A stretch of 64,000 nucleotides of DNA, taken from an uncultured beta proteobacterium (GTDB lineage Bacteria > Pseudomonadota > Gammaproteobacteria > Burkholderiales > Burkholderiaceae_E). Positions 62,441-64,000 of the stretch are shown piece after piece. The stretch spans positions 1 through 64,000 of the forward strand of contig CAIZNI010000022.1 of assembly GCA_903934295.1 (NCBI GenBank), read 5' to 3'. Below the pieces are notes generated by a model that did not search any database, was not told the origin of the DNA, and saw only the letters and a program-made list of their open reading frames with translations. Positions within the stretch are counted from its first letter, which is position 1; each line of letters begins with the position of its first letter. Both the position numbers and the translations under genes were made by a program.

Positions 62441-63556
62441 CTACTTCTTCTGCGCGGCGTCTGCCTTCGGCGCCGCATCGGCGGGCGCCGCTGCGGCCGG
62501 TGCCGGCGCTGCCGCAGCGGCCTCGGCAGGCTTGGCCACCGCCAGCAGCTCCGGATGGTTCTTGGCCATCGCAGCGCCGTACAGGGGCTTGTAGGCACCC
62601 TGGTGGCAGGTCGCGCAGTTCACCTTCGCCACATCGCCCTTGACGCCCAGCCGCTCGGCCGGGAAGGTCTTGGTCAGCGGCTCCATGTAGGCGTTGTTCA
62701 GGTCACGCGCCATCCGGATGCCGTGATACGCGGTGACCCGTTGCGGGGGCGCCTCGCTCCACGACTGGAAATTGCGCGTGTTGTGGCAGAACGTGCAATT
62801 GACCCCGAGCGAATCCGACATGTGGACCATGAGCGAATAGGTGTGCTCGGCCTGCTTGGTCGACGTGCGGTTCGCGGCTTCCCCGGTGAACTTGAGCGCC
62901 TCGTTGCCATTGACGCGGATCGGCTTGTCCTCCTTCAGGTAGGGCGTGAAGGGGTCGAAGGGCAGCGAAGTGAGCTTGACCGAAGCCGACGCGAGATTCT
63001 GGCCGGCCAGATCGCCGAGCAGCGAGTTCTCGGTGTACTTGCGATCGGCCGGTGCGAACCAGACCTGCGCCGGCACCGGATTGCCGCGGTGGCAGGTGTA
63101 GCAGGTGACCCCGGTGTCGCCGACGTGCTTCTTCCAGTCGGCGTTCACATGCTGGGTCATCTCGATCATGCGCCGTGCGACCACCTTGGTGTACTTCGAG
63201 TCGTCCGCCAGGTTCTGCAGGTTATGACAGTAGGCACAGCCTTCCTGCGGCGCCACCCAGGCGGTGATCGCCGTCATGTGCCGGGTGAACTCGCCCACGC
63301 TCAGGTCACCCAGCACCTTCACGTTCTGGAAGACCTCACGCGCCTTCGGTCCTTCGGCGCTGGCCGGCGGTTGGGACTCGGGCGCCGCGTTCAGGCTCGC
63401 CTGCTTGGCCAGCAGACGCGGGTTGTAGACCTGCTCCATGCCGGTGCCGCGATAACCGCTTTGCACGGAGACCACCGGCGGGCGTTCGCAGCCCGCCAGC
63501 AGGACGGCAGCGAGGACAGGCGCGACCCAGCGGATCGATTTGTAAAACAGGTTCAT
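62441..63556 (-). CDS. pufC: reaction-centre tetraheme cytochrome c subunit PufC
   Basis: A 371-aa lipoprotein cytochrome that re-reduces the special pair. The signal peptide ends in a lipobox (VLLAGC, Cys near 23). Four CxxCH heme sites are visible: CAYCH near 107, CYTCH near 152, CTFCH near 256 and CATCH near 314, with Met ligands between. The C-terminal ~35 residues are an Ala/Pro/Lys-rich tail. It overlaps pufM by 4 nt (ATGA). Confidence 0.97.
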   Translation of the reverse strand: MNLFYKSIRWVAPVLAAVLLAGCERPPVVSVQSGYRGTGMEQVYNPRLLAKQASLNAAPESQPPASAEGPKAREVFQNVKVLGDLSVGEFTRHMTAITAWVAPQEGCAYCHNLQNLADDSKYTKVVARRMIEMTQHVNADWKKHVGDTGVTCYTCHRGNPVPAQVWFAPADRKYTENSLLGDLAGQNLASASVKLTSLPFDPFTPYLKEDKPIRVNGNEALKFTGEAANRTSTKQAEHTYSLMVHMSDSLGVNCTFCHNTRNFQSWSEAPPQRVTAYHGIRMARDLNNAYMEPLTKTFPAERLGVKGDVAKVNCATCHQGAYKPLYGAAMAKNHPELLAVAKPAEAAAAAPAPAAAAPADAAPKADAAQKK

Positions 63557-64000
63557 GGCTTGGCTCCCAGCAGGGCGGGGTCGATGCTCAGCGGGAAGAC
63601 CGCCGGGTACGAAGGCGCTACACCGTGCTTGACCGACCACAGGTACCAGTTGTCGACCACCGGTCCGGTGAGCAGGATGCCGATGCCGCCGGTGAGCGGG
63701 CACAGCACCGCGAACCACCACGCCCAGCGGTGGATCGATTCCATCGTGGCGTTGAAGCCCATCGTCCAGCGCCAGAACAGCGCGGCGCGCTCCGAGGCAG
63801 TGCCGCGATCGACGATCTGCTCGATCTCGCGCTCGCCACCGTAGCGGCTCACCGCCAGGATGGTCGCGCCGTGCATCGCGAACAGCAGCACCGATCCGTA
63901 CAGGAAGACGATCGACAGCGCATGGAACGGGTTGTAGAACAGGTTGCCGTGACGCAGCGACAGCGCCGACACCCAGTCCAGGTGCGGGAAGATGCCGAAC
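63553..64000 (-). CDS. pufM: photosynthetic reaction centre M subunit PufM (N-terminal part beyond window)
   Basis: The last 148 residues of the M subunit, read in from the right edge. The membrane part has [21 protein letters not shown], the cytoplasmic GGEREIEQI with the M-Glu that binds iron-linked bicarbonate, [11 protein letters not shown] whose Trp stacks on QA, and IHRWAWW with the second iron His. These are the hallmarks of a type II reaction-centre M chain. pufL, pufA and pufB are expected further right. Confidence 0.97.
   Translation of the reverse strand, partial: FGIFPHLDWVSALSLRHGNLFYNPFHALSIVFLYGSVLLFAMHGATILAVSRYGGEREIEQIVDRGTASERAALFWRWTMGFNATMESIHRWAWWFAVLCPLTGGIGILLTGPVVDNWYLWSVKHGVAPSYPAVFPLSIDPALLGAKP

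Overview
The window looks like a chromosomal segment of a high-GC purple phototrophic proteobacterium. A betaproteobacterium of the Burkholderiales type is most likely. The reasons are the order mnmG-rsmG-parA-parB, a GTP-type PEP carboxykinase, a tetraheme PufC, an oxygen-dependent AcsF cyclase, and a CrtA/CrtC/CrtD carotenoid branch of the spheroidene/spirilloxanthin type. This placement is inferred from gene content, not from a phylogeny.

Left third (1-11.4 kb): a minus-strand group (SDR of the dienoyl-CoA reductase type, GST, glutathione-dependent formaldehyde dehydrogenase, acyl-CoA ligase, and a thioesterase cut by the window edge) lies next to a divergent di-heme cytochrome c peroxidase. 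Then comes the chromosome-maintenance block mnmG-rsmG-parA-parB. About 0.5 kb and 1 kb upstream of mnmG, in a ~0.5 kb non-coding stretch, are two perfect 16-bp parS sites flanking three 26-bp tandem repeats. This marks the origin-proximal, ParB-loading part of the chromosome.

Middle (11.9-33 kb): catabolic and general metabolism genes. A four-gene minus-strand operon (mmsA, gabD-like, Zn-alcohol dehydrogenase, GMC oxidoreductase) faces an IclR regulator that is followed by an M20 amidohydrolase and a PdxA-family gene. Next are a DUF1007 periplasmic protein, an exported cyclase-family hydrolase, a class III aminotransferase, GTP-PEPCK, a Crp/Fnr regulator, a threonine-dehydratase-like enzyme, a MOSC protein, an unrecognised 386-aa protein, a PNPOx-like flavoprotein and an AbrB-type membrane protein.

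Right half (32.7-64 kb): a photosynthesis gene cluster. Minus strand: bchG-PucC-like-bchP-small membrane protein. Divergent from bchG is crtI. Converging on crtI is aerR(ppaA)-ppsR-crtA-crtD. Divergent from aerR is the plus-strand superoperon bchF-N-B-H-L-M-lhaA-puhA-B-C-acsF-puhE-crtB-small TM protein-DUF2269-SDR. Converging on it from the right edge is pufM-pufC-crtC. Many junctions are 4-nt ATGA overlaps, which points to translational coupling. A perfect TGT-N12-ACA palindrome (PpsR/CrtJ operator) lies between bchG and crtI. The aerR/bchF intergenic region holds a cluster of GTGTCAG/CTGACAC half-sites and strong divergent promoter-like elements, so the PpsR and AerR made here probably control their neighbours. 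A Rieske oxygenase with a sigma54-like promoter flanks the cluster. crtE, crtF, bchCXYZ, bchD, bchI, bchE and pufBAL are not in the window.

No rRNA, tRNA, CRISPR array, insertion sequence or prophage was seen.
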